A DNA stretch of 48,536 nucleotides from Comamonadaceae bacterium (GTDB taxonomy: Bacteria > Pseudomonadota > Gammaproteobacteria > Burkholderiales > Burkholderiaceae_C). Under the pieces are notes generated by a model. The model did no database searches. It was not told where the DNA came from and worked only from the letters and a program-made list of their open reading frames with translations. Made by a program: the position numbers and the translations under genes. This document shows positions 1-7,668 of this stretch, one piece after another (within the stretch, counting starts at the first letter, position 1; every line of letters begins with the position of its first letter). The stretch spans positions 1 to 48,536 of the forward strand of contig JAIXOM010000017.1 in NCBI GenBank assembly GCA_027486755.1. The letters are read 5' to 3'.

Positions 1-75
1 CGCATTCAAGCCGGGCGCATTCAAGCCGGGCGCATTCAAGCCGGGCGCATTCAAGCCGGGCGCATTCAAGCCGGG
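1..75. repeat. Perfect 15-bp tandem repeat, 5 copies
   Basis: Five identical head-to-tail copies of cgcattcaagccggg fill the left edge and probably continue outside the window. The unit length is a multiple of three and lies inside an open minus-strand frame, where each copy encodes Pro-Gly-Leu-Asn-Ala. There is no base difference between copies, so the array expanded recently or is kept uniform by slippage or recombination. Copy-number change would alter protein length without breaking the frame. Confidence 0.95.
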
Positions 76-207
76 CATAGCAAGGTCGTTTGCAGCGCGG
101 TTCAAGGATGCAGCACCGGCCGGCACGAAATTCAAGCCGGTGTTTTGGGCACTGGCAGTCATGCCGACCATCAGCAGCGGCAGGAAACGAGACAAATATT
201 TCAGCAT
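1..207 (-). CDS. Exported APGLN pentapeptide-repeat protein (3' end outside window)
   Basis: The ATG at 205-207 has GAGG a few bases upstream and opens a frame that runs off the left edge; 69 residues are visible. Residues 1-20 form a signal peptide: a basic start (MLKYLSR), a hydrophobic core (FLPLLMVGM) and an AxA-like end (TASA) before QN. Residues 21-44 contain degenerate copies of the later repeat (TGLN, AASLN), and from residue 45 the protein is pure PGLNA repeated five times. I recognise no family. It is probably a periplasmic, surface or secreted repeat protein. It lies 66 bp downstream of uppS on the same strand and could share its transcript. The number of further repeats and any C-terminal domain cannot be seen. 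Confidence 0.7.
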   Translation of the reverse strand, partial: MLKYLSRFLPLLMVGMTASAQNTGLNFVPAGAASLNRAANDLAMPGLNAPGLNAPGLNAPGLNAPGLNA

Positions 208-273
208 GAGACCTCAAACAGAAAATTCACGGCCGCACCAGGCGTTCGGCAAGGCTGAACCCGCGCGCCGGCC

Positions 274-1020
274 TTAACTGGCGACGCGATCGCTCACAGC
301 GCCGAAGCGCCTGTCCTTGTCGGCAAACCAGGCCATAGCCTTATTCATCTCCTGGATGGAGAAATCCGGCCAAAGTACATCGCTAAAGTACAACTCAGCA
401 TACGCCAATTGCCACAGGAGAAAATTACTGATGCGCGACTCCCCACCTGTGCGTATCAGCAGGTCAGGATCAGGCGCATGGGCGGTGCTCAAATAAGGGG
501 CAAGATCGTCCTCGCTCAGGTCCAGGGCCGACTGCCCGGGGTGGGCCTGCTGCCAGCGACGGACCGCTTCGACCATATCCCAGCGCCCGCCGTAATTGGC
601 CGCCACCGTCACGGTGATGCGTTTGTTATCGGCGGTCTCGCGCTGCGCGTCGGCAATCAGATTACGAAGACGACTGTCAAAACGGGAAATATCGCCAATC
701 ACCCGCAGACGCACCCCCTCCATGCGCATGGCGCGTATCTCTTTTTCCAGATAGAGCACAAAAAGGCTCATCAGACTGGAAACCTCTTCGGCCGGCCGCT
801 TCCAATTTTCCGAACTGAAGGCAAACAGGGTCAAAAAGGCAACGCCGCTGTCTGCGCAGTGGTTGATCAAGTCTTTGACTTGCCGCGCACCGCTGCTGTG
901 CCCAAAAGTTCGCGGCAGACCGCGCTGCTTGGCCCAACGGCCATTGCCATCCATGATGATGGCCACATGCCGCGGCACAAGCGCATCGGACGGCGGCCAG
1001 TGAATAGTCGGATCGTTCAA
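274..1020 (-). CDS. uppS: Isoprenyl transferase (undecaprenyl diphosphate synthase family)
   Basis: 248 residues, the usual length for cis-prenyltransferases, which condense isopentenyl diphosphate onto farnesyl diphosphate to make the lipid carrier for peptidoglycan and O-antigen. Family blocks are intact: HVAIIMDGNGRWA with the catalytic Asp at residue 24, FSSENW near residue 70, and RTGGESRISNFLLWQ plus AYAELYF near the C-terminus. The start appears to be TTG at 1018-1020, supported by AAAGGA eight bases upstream. The gene is cytosolic. In many proteobacteria uppS sits with frr, cdsA and dxr; here it follows dcd instead, so it may be a relocated or second copy. Function is secure; whether it is the essential copy is not known. 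Confidence 0.93.
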   Translation of the reverse strand: MNDPTIHWPPSDALVPRHVAIIMDGNGRWAKQRGLPRTFGHSSGARQVKDLINHCADSGVAFLTLFAFSSENWKRPAEEVSSLMSLFVLYLEKEIRAMRMEGVRLRVIGDISRFDSRLRNLIADAQRETADNKRITVTVAANYGGRWDMVEAVRRWQQAHPGQSALDLSEDDLAPYLSTAHAPDPDLLIRTGGESRISNFLLWQLAYAELYFSDVLWPDFSIQEMNKAMAWFADKDRRFGAVSDRVAS

Positions 1021-1123
1021 GCCTGATTCCTTTAGCCCTGCCAGAGATTTTTCCAGCGAAAAACATGCATTTTAAGCCTTGCCAAATGTGAAAGTATTTG
1101 TGCGTACGCATTGACCAGAGCGT

Positions 1124-1693
1124 TCAAGCCTTGGGCAGGGTCACGCCAACTTGGCCCTGGTATTTGCCGCCCCGGTCTTTGTAGGAAGTTTCGCAGACCT
1201 CGTCGCTCTCAAAAAACAGCACCTGTGCGCAACCCTCGCCGGCGTAGATGCGCGCCGGCAGCGGGGTTGTATTGGAGAACTCCAGGGTCACATAGCCCTC
1301 CCATTCGGGCTCAAAAGGAGTGACGTTGACGATGATGCCGCAGCGGGCATAGGTGCTCTTGCCCAGGCAGATGGTCAGCACATTGCGCGGAATTCTGAAG
1401 TATTCCAGGGTACGGGCCAGGGCGAAACTATTGGGCGGAATGATGCAACTGTCACCGTGAAAGTCGACGAAGCTTTTTTCATCGAAATTCTTGGGGTCGA
1501 CCACGGTCGAATGAATATTTGTAAAGACCTTGAACTCAGGGGCGCAGCGAATGTCGTAGCCGTAGCTGCTGGTACCGTAGCTGATGATCTTGCGACCACC
1601 CTCGGCCTGCCTGACTTGGGCAGGTTCAAAAGGCTCGATCATCCCATGCTGCTCGGCCATGCGCCGTATCCACCTATCGCTCTTGATGCTCAT
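1124..1693 (-). CDS. dcd: dCTP deaminase
   Basis: 189 residues, close to the usual length of trimeric dCTP deaminase, which converts dCTP to dUTP in pyrimidine nucleotide synthesis. Family blocks are clear: [19 protein letters not shown] at the start, [12 protein letters not shown], the [19 protein letters not shown] active-site region, and [15 protein letters not shown] at the end. I chose the ATG at 1691-1693 because AGGGGAA lies just upstream and the family begins here; a longer frame to 1786 adds 31 residues without homology-like features and runs into the guanine deaminase gene. Likely co-transcribed with the gene upstream and with uppS. Confidence 0.95.
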   Translation of the reverse strand: MSIKSDRWIRRMAEQHGMIEPFEPAQVRQAEGGRKIISYGTSSYGYDIRCAPEFKVFTNIHSTVVDPKNFDEKSFVDFHGDSCIIPPNSFALARTLEYFRIPRNVLTICLGKSTYARCGIIVNVTPFEPEWEGYVTLEFSNTTPLPARIYAGEGCAQVLFFESDEVCETSYKDRGGKYQGQVGVTLPKA

Positions 1694-1763
1694 CGCGCTT
1701 CCCCTGTAGACCCCCATTGTAGGGAGCGCACAGGCTCGCACCCGGGACGCGCCGGATGGAGTT

Positions 1764-3053
1764 TCAGGCAGGCGTGCGGCCGGCAATCACCGTGCGCTCG
1801 ATCACCCGCTCATCGCCCAGAACAATCAGGCCGAAAAGCAGTTCCTCGATGCTGCCAGCCTGAGCGCCGCGACGCGCCAGCAAAGGGGTGGCGCCAGGGT
1901 TGAGCAGCACAAAATCGGCTTCACAGCCCGGCAGCAAATTGCCCACCACGCCTTCAAGTCCCAAGGCCCGGGCGGCGCCGGCGGTGTGCGAAAACCACAG
2001 TTCATGCGCCGACAGCGATAAACCCGCCTTGCCCCGGCTGTCCCGCCCCACCTGGTAGGCGGCCATCATGGTGCGAAACGGGCTAAAGCTCGTGCCACCG
2101 CCCACATCGCTGGCCAGCCCATGCAGCAGGCCCGCCTCACGGGCGGCGGCGTGGTCGAACATGCCACTGCCCAAAAACAAATTGCTGGTGGGACAAACAG
2201 CCGCTGCAGCGCCGCTGGCGCACATCAGGCTGCGATCCTGGTCGTCAAAATGGATGCAGTGTGCATACACGCTGCGCGGGCGCAAAAGGCCAAACTGCTC
2301 ATAGACCTCCAGGTAGCTGCGCGCTTCGGGATGGAGCTCGCGCACCCAGGCGATCTCGTCTAAATTTTCAGCCACATGCGACTGCACCCAGACATTGCTG
2401 TAACGCCGGGCCAGTTCGCCGGCGCCGGCCAATTGCGCATCGCTGCAGCTGGGTACAAAACGCGGGGTGATGGCATAGCCCAGCCGGTCGCGGCCGTGCC
2501 AGCGGCCGATCAAAGCCTCGGTATCGAGCAGGCTGCGCTCGGTCTCATCGCGCACACCATCGGGGGCATTCCTGTCCATCAGGCATTTGCCCGCAATCAA
2601 CCGCAGGCGGCGCGCCTGCGCTGCAGTCATCAGGGCATCGACCGATTCGGGGTGGGAGGAGCAAAACGTCAGCGCGGTCGTCACGCCATGGCGCTGCAGC
2701 TCGTCCAGAAAGAAGGAGGCGGCGGCAGCCGCATGGGCCGGATCGGTAAAGCGGGCCTCCTGGACAAAGGTGTAGTTTTCCAGCCAGGGCAGCAGGCCTT
2801 CGGCCGGCGAAGCGATCACATCGACCTGGGGGTAATGAATATGCAGGTCGACGAAGCCCGGCGCGATGATGCGGCCAGGCCAATGCGTTAGCGCTTCATC
2901 CCTGTGCGCATGCGCCAGAGCCGACCAAGCCCCCACCGCGCTGACCCGTTGCACCCCGTCCTCTCCAGAGCGCGTGACCAGTAAACCATCAGACTCATAA
3001 ACCAGCTGATGGTCGGCTGAAAAATAAAGCAGGGCGGCGCGGTAAGCAGGCAT
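1764..3053 (-). CDS. guaD: Guanine deaminase
   Basis: 429 residues of the amidohydrolase superfamily. The motif [12 protein letters not shown] (metal-binding HxH followed by YPQ) marks guanine deaminase, which hydrolyses guanine to xanthine and ammonia in the cytosol. Further metal-site blocks are [15 protein letters not shown] and [14 protein letters not shown], where the Asp is the last ligand. Length fits the family. The next gene upstream on the same strand encodes a BMP-type binding protein, a family that often binds purine nucleosides or bases, so the pair suggests purine salvage or use of purine as nitrogen source. No strong ribosome-binding site is seen before the ATG at 3053. Confidence 0.93.
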   Translation of the reverse strand: MPAYRAALLYFSADHQLVYESDGLLVTRSGEDGVQRVSAVGAWSALAHAHRDEALTHWPGRIIAPGFVDLHIHYPQVDVIASPAEGLLPWLENYTFVQEARFTDPAHAAAAASFFLDELQRHGVTTALTFCSSHPESVDALMTAAQARRLRLIAGKCLMDRNAPDGVRDETERSLLDTEALIGRWHGRDRLGYAITPRFVPSCSDAQLAGAGELARRYSNVWVQSHVAENLDEIAWVRELHPEARSYLEVYEQFGLLRPRSVYAHCIHFDDQDRSLMCASGAAAAVCPTSNLFLGSGMFDHAAAREAGLLHGLASDVGGGTSFSPFRTMMAAYQVGRDSRGKAGLSLSAHELWFSHTAGAARALGLEGVVGNLLPGCEADFVLLNPGATPLLARRGAQAGSIEELLFGLIVLGDERVIERTVIAGRTPA

Positions 3054-3158
3054 GGAAGCGAGGGTAGCGGATTAGGAACACACCGATATATGCTGCCACA
3101 GATGGCGACCATCCTGTGCGAGCACTTCGGTCACCGCCTTCGGGCCGCAGCTTCGGCA

Positions 3159-4250
3159 TCAGCGGGGCAAACCGCCCTGCACGCCCTGCACCAGCACCTT
3201 CATCCCCAGAATCTGCTCATCGCTGAGCATCGTCCGCGCTGGAATCAATACAGCGCCGCTGGCATCGAGCACCGGCTTATCGAACGCCGCAAAAGGAAGT
3301 AGGCGGCCGGCAGCAATATCGGCCTGCCGAGCCAGCACCTCTTGGCGCACCGCCTGCGGCACTTGTGGCCCGAATTCACCGACCCGCACCATGCCCTGAC
3401 GCACCCCGCCCCACAGCGATTGGCTCTGCCATTGGCCGTCCAGCACCGCCTTGGCGCGCGCAATGTAGTAATCGCCCCACTGATGGGTGACGGCCAGCAC
3501 CTGCGCCTCGGGAGCGACATGGCGCATGTCTGAATGGTAAGCAATGGCCAGCTTGCCGCGCTCCTGCGCTGCCCGCATGACCGCCGTCGATGCGGTGTGG
3601 AAGGCCAGCAGATCCACGTCCTGATTGAGCAGCGTGATGGCCGCCTCGCGCTCGCGCACCGGATCGAACCAGGTCTGCAGCCAGACCACCTTGACCAGCG
3701 CATCAGGGCGCACCGAGCGCATGCCCAGCGTGAAAGCGTTGATGCCCTGCAGCACCTCAGGAATTGGAAAACCAGCCACATAGCCGGCCACGCCGCTGCG
3801 GCTCATGCGGCCGGCAGCAATGCCTGCCAGGTAACGCCCCTCGTAGTAACGGGCGTTGGCCACGGCCACATTGGCCGCCGTCTTGTAGCCGGTGAGCGAC
3901 TCGAACTTGATCTCGGGATGGTCGCGCGCCACCTTGAGGGTGGGCTCCATATAACCAAAACTGGGGGTGAAGATCAGGCCGTAACCCTGCTGCGCCAAAT
4001 CGCGGATCACCCTTTCAGCGTCAGCGCCTTCGGCCACGTTCTCGACAGCGCGGGTCTGTACCCGCGGGCCCAGAGCCTTTTCCAGGGCCAGGCGGGCATC
4101 CTCATGCTGGCGGACCCAGCCAGCTTCAGTGACCGGCGCCACATGCACCACGGCCACCTTCAGAGGCGGTTTGGAAGCAGCGCCAGGCTGTGCCTGAGCC
4201 GAAAAAACGGAAAAAACGGCCGCGCAGGCGGCCAGGAGGTTTTTATACAT
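3159..4250 (-). CDS. BMP-family ABC transporter substrate-binding protein
   Basis: Periplasmic binding protein of the BMP/Med/PnrA family (often purine nucleosides). The N-terminus is a signal peptide (MYKNLLAACAAVFSVFSAQA, then QPG). Family traits include KVAVVHVAPVTEAGWVRQHE near the mature start, the central IFTPSFGYMEPTLKVA, and YYEGRYLAGIAAGRMS. I chose the ATG at 4248-4250 (363 residues) because GAGG sits about seven bases upstream; an ATG five codons earlier, at 4265, lacks such a site. It is followed after 105 bp by guanine deaminase on the same strand, which supports a purine ligand. No permease or ATPase of this system lies in the window, so these would be encoded elsewhere. Confidence 0.88.
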   Translation of the reverse strand: MYKNLLAACAAVFSVFSAQAQPGAASKPPLKVAVVHVAPVTEAGWVRQHEDARLALEKALGPRVQTRAVENVAEGADAERVIRDLAQQGYGLIFTPSFGYMEPTLKVARDHPEIKFESLTGYKTAANVAVANARYYEGRYLAGIAAGRMSRSGVAGYVAGFPIPEVLQGINAFTLGMRSVRPDALVKVVWLQTWFDPVREREAAITLLNQDVDLLAFHTASTAVMRAAQERGKLAIAYHSDMRHVAPEAQVLAVTHQWGDYYIARAKAVLDGQWQSQSLWGGVRQGMVRVGEFGPQVPQAVRQEVLARQADIAAGRLLPFAAFDKPVLDASGAVLIPARTMLSDEQILGMKVLVQGVQGGLPR

Positions 4251-4382
4251 GGTGTGCCTCGACATGGCCCCGAATGGAAAAGGAGTCGCCAGAGCGGCGG
4301 GACGGCCGCCCTGAACCCCTGCATTGTAGGTGGACGGGCTGCCACATCAGGGAAACCCCCCATAAACGGTCAGACCAAATCA

Positions 4383-4411
4383 TTGATTCAATCTCTTAGG
4401 CAATTTAAGAT
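4383..4411 (+). promoter_or_regulatory. Candidate sigma-70 promoter of the FMO-Liv operon
   Basis: TTGATT (4383-4388) and TAAGAT (4406-4411) are separated by 17 bp in an AT-rich stretch of the 294-bp divergent gap 4251-4544. Each hexamer matches four of six consensus bases. The last two bases of the -10 belong to the palindrome at 4410-4423, an arrangement suited to repression. Confidence 0.5.
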
Positions 4412-4423
4412 ACTGGCAAGTAA
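4410..4423. promoter_or_regulatory. Candidate TetR operator, site C
   Basis: ATACTGGCAAGTAA is a partial palindrome (TACT...AGTA) overlapping the -10 box of the candidate promoter. It matches 10 of 14 positions of the better palindrome CTACTGACCAGTAG at 18597-18610. Assignment to the TetR protein encoded at 14186-14926 is inference from the shared motif and gene context. Confidence 0.5.
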
Positions 4424-4470
4424 CTTAATGACAGCCAGCCTGGTATCGCCGGGGCCGAGGGAGGATTTTC

Positions 4471-4548
4471 ATGACCAGCAGATGCCCGCGCCCGGGACAA
4501 GCCGCCAAGGCCGGATGCCGGTCAGCCGTGACCGGGCTGGGCCTATGA
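4471..4548 (+). CDS. 25-codon leader ORF translationally coupled to the FMO gene
   Basis: A strong ribosome-binding sequence, GAGGGAGGA, lies five bases before the ATG at 4471. The frame encodes MTSRCPRPGQAAKAGCRSAV plus five residues and stops at TGA 4546-4548, overlapping the ATG of the next gene (4545-4547) as ATGA. The downstream gene has no good ribosome-binding site of its own, so ribosomes finishing this leader could restart there. The peptide has two Cys and many small and basic residues; I recognise no family. It may have no function as a peptide and serve only to deliver ribosomes. Expression is not shown by sequence alone. Confidence 0.5.
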   Translation: MTSRCPRPGQAAKAGCRSAVTGLGL

Positions 4549-5834
4549 GCACCGCTCGGCATGTGGCCGTGATCGGCGCCGGAGCGGCTGGCCTGTGCGC
4601 GGCCAAGCACCTGCTCGCCCGCGGCCAGAAAGTGACCGTCTTCGAATACGGCGGTTATATCGGGGGCCTGTGGGTCTACGACAACGACAACGGCATGAGC
4701 CCGGCCTACCAGTCGCTGCACCTGAACTCTGAGCATAAAGTTACCGCCTACGAAGACTTCCCCTTCCCGCCAGGCTCCCCGCTCTACCCCGACCATGCCC
4801 AGGTCACCGCCTATTTGCGCGCCTATGCCGAGCATTTCGGGCTGATGCCTCATATCCGCCTGCACGCGCCGGTCACAGCGGTTCAACCCTTGGACGAGAA
4901 CGGCCAGCGCAAATGGCGCATCGAGGTCAAAGGCGAGTCGGCGGGTCTGTTTGACGCGGTGGTGGTGGCCAGCGGGCACCAGAACGTGCCGCGCCACCCG
5001 CCGTTTGCACAACAGTTCGAAGGGCAGTATCTGCATGCCCATGACTACCGGCTGCCCGAACCCTTCAAGGGCAAAAAGGTGCTGGTGGTGGGCATAGGCA
5101 ACAGTGCCTGCGACATCGCCTCCGACATCGCGCCCCACACCCGCGATGCGGTGGTGGCGGCCCGCTCGCCGGTGCTGCTGATGCCCCGCATGTTCCTAGG
5201 CGTGCCGACTTCCCGGGTGCTGGCCAAGCTGGAAAAGCCCTGGATGCCCTGGCCGCTGCGGCGCCTGATCCGCACCACCCTCTCGCGCCTGGCCTTCGGC
5301 ACCATGGAACAGTGGGGCTTTCGCACACCACAAACCCGCACCCATCCTGCCGGGCACCACCTGCTCATGGGTCATTTCGTTTGGGGCCGCCTGCGCGCCA
5401 AGCCCGGCATCGCCAAGATTCAGGGCCGCCAAGTCAGTTTTGAAGACGGCAGCACCGAAGAGTTCGACACCTTGATTGCCGCCACCGGCTATCTGGTGGA
5501 ACTTCCCTTTCTGCCGGCAAACTGCTCCCCCATGGAAGAGCACTGGATTAACCTCTACCAGCGGGTGGTTCATCCGCAAGAAGAGGGCCTGTACTTTGTC
5601 GGCTTTTTCAACGTCAGCGGCGGGGGCAACATCCGCATGATGGACGACCAGTCGCGTTGGGTCGCCGACTTGCTCACTGGTAAAGCCCGACTGCCCTCGC
5701 CCCAAGCCATGCGCAAAGAAATTCTGGCCGACCGTGCCCTGGTGCAAAAGCGCTACCCCGACAGCCCCCGCTACGGCCTCGAACTCGATCCGCTGGATTA
5801 CCGCCGCTCGCTGGCCAAGGCCATGCGCCAGTAG
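4545..5834 (+). CDS. FAD-dependent FMO-type monooxygenase
   Basis: 429 residues; an NADPH- and FAD-dependent flavoprotein of the flavin-containing monooxygenase group, which oxygenates soft nucleophiles or ketones. The FAD Rossmann motif is VIGAGAAGLCAA near residue 10, followed by YIGGLWVYD. The signature FxGxxxHxxxY is present as FEGQYLHAHDY, the NADPH-binding motif is VVGIGNSACDIASD, and the ATGY motif is AATGYLVELPFL. The start at 4545 places the first glycine motif in the normal position; frames open further upstream add residues without homology. It overlaps the leader ORF by four bases and is the first enzyme gene of a nine-gene plus-strand operon with SDR, esterase, Baeyer-Villiger enzyme and Liv transporter. 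Whether it acts on N, S or C=O groups cannot be told. Confidence 0.85.
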   Translation: MSTARHVAVIGAGAAGLCAAKHLLARGQKVTVFEYGGYIGGLWVYDNDNGMSPAYQSLHLNSEHKVTAYEDFPFPPGSPLYPDHAQVTAYLRAYAEHFGLMPHIRLHAPVTAVQPLDENGQRKWRIEVKGESAGLFDAVVVASGHQNVPRHPPFAQQFEGQYLHAHDYRLPEPFKGKKVLVVGIGNSACDIASDIAPHTRDAVVAARSPVLLMPRMFLGVPTSRVLAKLEKPWMPWPLRRLIRTTLSRLAFGTMEQWGFRTPQTRTHPAGHHLLMGHFVWGRLRAKPGIAKIQGRQVSFEDGSTEEFDTLIAATGYLVELPFLPANCSPMEEHWINLYQRVVHPQEEGLYFVGFFNVSGGGNIRMMDDQSRWVADLLTGKARLPSPQAMRKEILADRALVQKRYPDSPRYGLELDPLDYRRSLAKAMRQ

Positions 5835-5861
5835 GCCGCGATCTCTCACCAAGGACTGTTC

Positions 5862-6674
5862 ATGAGCATGACTGCCTCCGATTATTTTGGCTTGCAAGAC
5901 CAGAGCGCCGTGGTCACCGGCGCCGGCAGCGGCATAGGCCGCGCCTGCGCGCTGGCCCTGTCCGGTGCGGGCGCCAAAGTGCTGATGCTCGATCTCAACG
6001 AAGAAGGCCTGCAGGCCACCCACAAGCAGATCGCTGAGCAGGGCGGACGCAGCCTGCTACAGCGCTGTGACACTTCCGACCCCGAGCAGGTAGCCCTGGC
6101 TGCGGCTACCTGCGAGCGCGAACTGGGGCCCTGCGCGGTTCTCGTCAACGCAGCGGGTATTTTGCGGCCGGGCGCTCTCGATGAATTGCCTCTGGCCGAA
6201 TGGAACAAACTGCTGTCGGTCAACCTGAGCGCGTATTTCATTTGCGCCCAAACCTTTGGCCGCCAAATGCGCCAGGCCAAACACGGCGCCCTGGTGCACA
6301 TCGCCTCCATCGCAGCCGATCACGCCACCCCTTTTAGCGGTGCTTACAGCGTGGCCAAGGCTGGCGTGGTCATGCTGTCGCGCCAACTGGCCATCGAATG
6401 GGCGCCGCACGGCATCCGCAGCAATGTGGTCAGCCCTGGCCTGACCGAAACCGGCATGACGGCGCCCTTTCACACCGACGCCGACGTGGTACGCCGGCGC
6501 GGCGCGGCGATTCCGCTGGGCCGCATAGGCCAGCCGCTGGACATTGCGCAGGCCGTCATGTTTCTCAGCAGCGACATGGCGCAGTACATCACTGGGCAAG
6601 AAATCACGGTCGATGGCGGCTTTGTGCGTTCGATCATGGCCACCATTCCGCGCCCCGGTTACGAGCGCCGCTGA
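5862..6674 (+). CDS. SDR-family oxidoreductase
   Basis: 270 residues, classical short-chain dehydrogenase/reductase with a Rossmann fold. The cofactor motif is TGAGSGIGRA near residue 20, with acidic residues after the second strand (LMLDLNEEG) favouring NAD(H). NAAG occurs near residue 95, the catalytic pair is YSVAK (SGAYSVAKAG), and the end ITGQEITVDGGF is typical. An AAGGA site lies seven bases before the ATG. Placed between a monooxygenase and an esterase, it probably interconverts an alcohol and a ketone: either making the ketone that the Baeyer-Villiger enzyme attacks, or oxidising the alcohol released by the esterase. The exact substrate is unknown. Confidence 0.88.
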   Translation: MSMTASDYFGLQDQSAVVTGAGSGIGRACALALSGAGAKVLMLDLNEEGLQATHKQIAEQGGRSLLQRCDTSDPEQVALAAATCERELGPCAVLVNAAGILRPGALDELPLAEWNKLLSVNLSAYFICAQTFGRQMRQAKHGALVHIASIAADHATPFSGAYSVAKAGVVMLSRQLAIEWAPHGIRSNVVSPGLTETGMTAPFHTDADVVRRRGAAIPLGRIGQPLDIAQAVMFLSSDMAQYITGQEITVDGGFVRSIMATIPRPGYERR

Positions 6675-6691
6675 ACACCCAGGAGACCATC

Positions 6692-7642
6692 ATGCCCGCC
6701 TACGATCCCGATCTGGCCCGCCTGCTCGAACTGGGCCGTCAAGCCGGCCGCCCGCCGTTTGAAGCGCTGACCCCCGATCAGGCCCGCCAGGCCTATGCGG
6801 CCACCTGGGACATCCTGCAGCCGCCGGCCCAAGAGGTGGCGTCGGTGCGCGACCAAAGCATTGCCACACCCGCAGGCGATCTCAAGCTGCGCATCTACCG
6901 CGGCGCCGGTACCACTGCCGACGCTGCACTGCCTGCGGTGCTTTACATGCACGGCGGGGGCTGGGTCATCGGCAACCTGGACAGCCACGACCGCCTGTGC
7001 CGCCAGCTGGCCAATGAGGCTCAGATCTGCGTGGTCTCGGTGGACTATCGGCTGGCGCCTGAGCACCCCTACCCTGCTGCGGTCGAGGACTGCGCGCACG
7101 CCTGGCGCTGGCTGCACAGCCAAGCGGCTGAGCTGCAGGTCGATCCAGGCCGCCTAGGTGTGGCCGGCGACAGCGCCGGCGGCAATCTGGCAGCAGTGCT
7201 GGCCCTGATGGCCCGCGACGGCGATCTGCCAACTTGCAAGATGCAGGCTCTGGTCTACCCGGTCACCGACCTGACCGCCTCGTCGCCGGGGTATCAGCGG
7301 GTCCAAGCCGGTGTGCCACTGACCGACAAGACCATGCACTACTTTATCGAGCACTACACGCCACGCGCCGAAGACCGCCGTCATTGGCACGCCTCGCCGG
7401 CGTTTGCGGCCAGCCTAGCCGGCCTGCCCAAGACCCTGGTGCTGACTGCCGCGCATGACCCCCTGTGCGAAGAAGGCCGGGAATACGCCCGCCGCCTGGA
7501 GGCAGCCGATGTCGCCGTTACCAGCCTGCACCTGGCCGACCACATGCACGGCATGCTCACCCATGGCAAGCTGGTCAAGGCCGGCGTGCTGATGTCCGGC
7601 TTTGTCTGCCAGTGGATCGCGCTGGCCCTGAGCCAGGGCTGA
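6692..7642 (+). CDS. Alpha/beta hydrolase, HSL-type esterase
   Basis: 316 residues of the hormone-sensitive-lipase esterase family. The oxyanion-hole motif HGGGWVIG is near residue 88, the nucleophile elbow GDSAGGN near residue 160, and the other triad residues are the Asp in AHDPL and the His in DHMHGM. The ATG at 6692 follows AGGAGA at 6681; a longer open frame upstream only reads through the SDR gene in another frame. Such esterases commonly pair with Baeyer-Villiger monooxygenases, splitting the ester or lactone product into acid and alcohol; the next gene is exactly such an enzyme. Cytosolic, since no signal peptide is visible. Confidence 0.9.
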   Translation: MPAYDPDLARLLELGRQAGRPPFEALTPDQARQAYAATWDILQPPAQEVASVRDQSIATPAGDLKLRIYRGAGTTADAALPAVLYMHGGGWVIGNLDSHDRLCRQLANEAQICVVSVDYRLAPEHPYPAAVEDCAHAWRWLHSQAAELQVDPGRLGVAGDSAGGNLAAVLALMARDGDLPTCKMQALVYPVTDLTASSPGYQRVQAGVPLTDKTMHYFIEHYTPRAEDRRHWHASPAFAASLAGLPKTLVLTAAHDPLCEEGREYARRLEAADVAVTSLHLADHMHGMLTHGKLVKAGVLMSGFVCQWIALALSQG

Positions 7643-7668
7643 GCCTGAGCACTTTTCTGCCTACACCT

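Noticed and set aside
1..75. CRISPR-like array at the left edge
   Set aside because: Units are 15 bp, contiguous and without spacers, and lie in frame inside a signal-peptide gene.
3534..4544. N-terminal extension of the FMO gene to 3534
   Set aside because: It runs antisense through the BMP gene and its promoter region; the FAD motif lies at the normal distance from the ATG at 4545.
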